NCBI GenBank assembly: GCA_025774865.1
Contig: JALGZO010000514.1
Location: forward strand, 1 to 6,639
Source of the DNA: a bacterium
Lineage (GTDB): Bacteria; ARS69
Direction: 5' to 3'
DNA length: 6,639 nucleotides
Under the pieces are notes generated by a model, which worked only from the letters and a program-made list of their open reading frames with translations, was not told the origin of the DNA and searched no databases. Every line of letters begins with the position of its first letter. Positions within the stretch are counted from its first letter, which is position 1. Shown here one piece after another: positions 6,635-6,639 of this stretch. The position numbers and the translations under genes are program-made.

Positions 6635-6639
6635 AGATC

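Noticed and set aside
1-6639. CRISPR array, tRNA, rRNA, insertion sequence or attachment site
   Set aside because: No regularly spaced repeats of useful length, cloverleaf, transposase motif or terminal inverted repeats were seen. Coding sequence fills almost the whole window.

Overview
The window comes from a GC-rich (roughly two-thirds G+C by eye) Gram-negative bacterium. The evidence for a Gram-negative cell is the start of a TonB-dependent outer-membrane receptor with a signal peptide and an N-terminal carboxypeptidase-regulatory-like domain. That layout is common in Bacteroidota, Acidobacteriota, Gemmatimonadota and related environmental phyla. The high GC argues against typical Bacteroidota, but the phylum cannot be fixed from this sequence. 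All real genes lie on the minus strand; the plus strand holds only antisense open frames of the kind high GC produces.

In the direction of transcription (right to left) the layout is: a leader of about 130 bp with no clear promoter (6509-6639); an RPH/PEP-synthase-type ATP-dependent dikinase (3881-6508); a UbiA-type polytopic membrane protein with a changed second metal-binding motif (2937-3884); a two-domain GNAT-like acyltransferase (1864-2940); and a phosphatidylserine decarboxylase proenzyme with intact D, H and GGS features (944-1867). Each of the three junctions is an ATGA overlap of 4 bp, so the four genes almost certainly form one translationally coupled operon. After a 113-bp gap comes the 5' part of the TonB-dependent receptor gene (1-830), which runs off the left edge.

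The four coupled genes are the interesting part. A phosphohistidine dikinase, an intramembrane prenyltransferase-like protein, an acyltransferase-like protein and a phospholipid-type decarboxylase together suggest making or modifying an unusual membrane lipid or lipid-linked small molecule. No phosphatidylserine synthase is present in the window, and the dikinase lacks the PEP-binding barrel of true PEP synthase. I do not recognise this combination as a named pathway. The product and the order of steps are inference; the family assignments are well supported by motifs.
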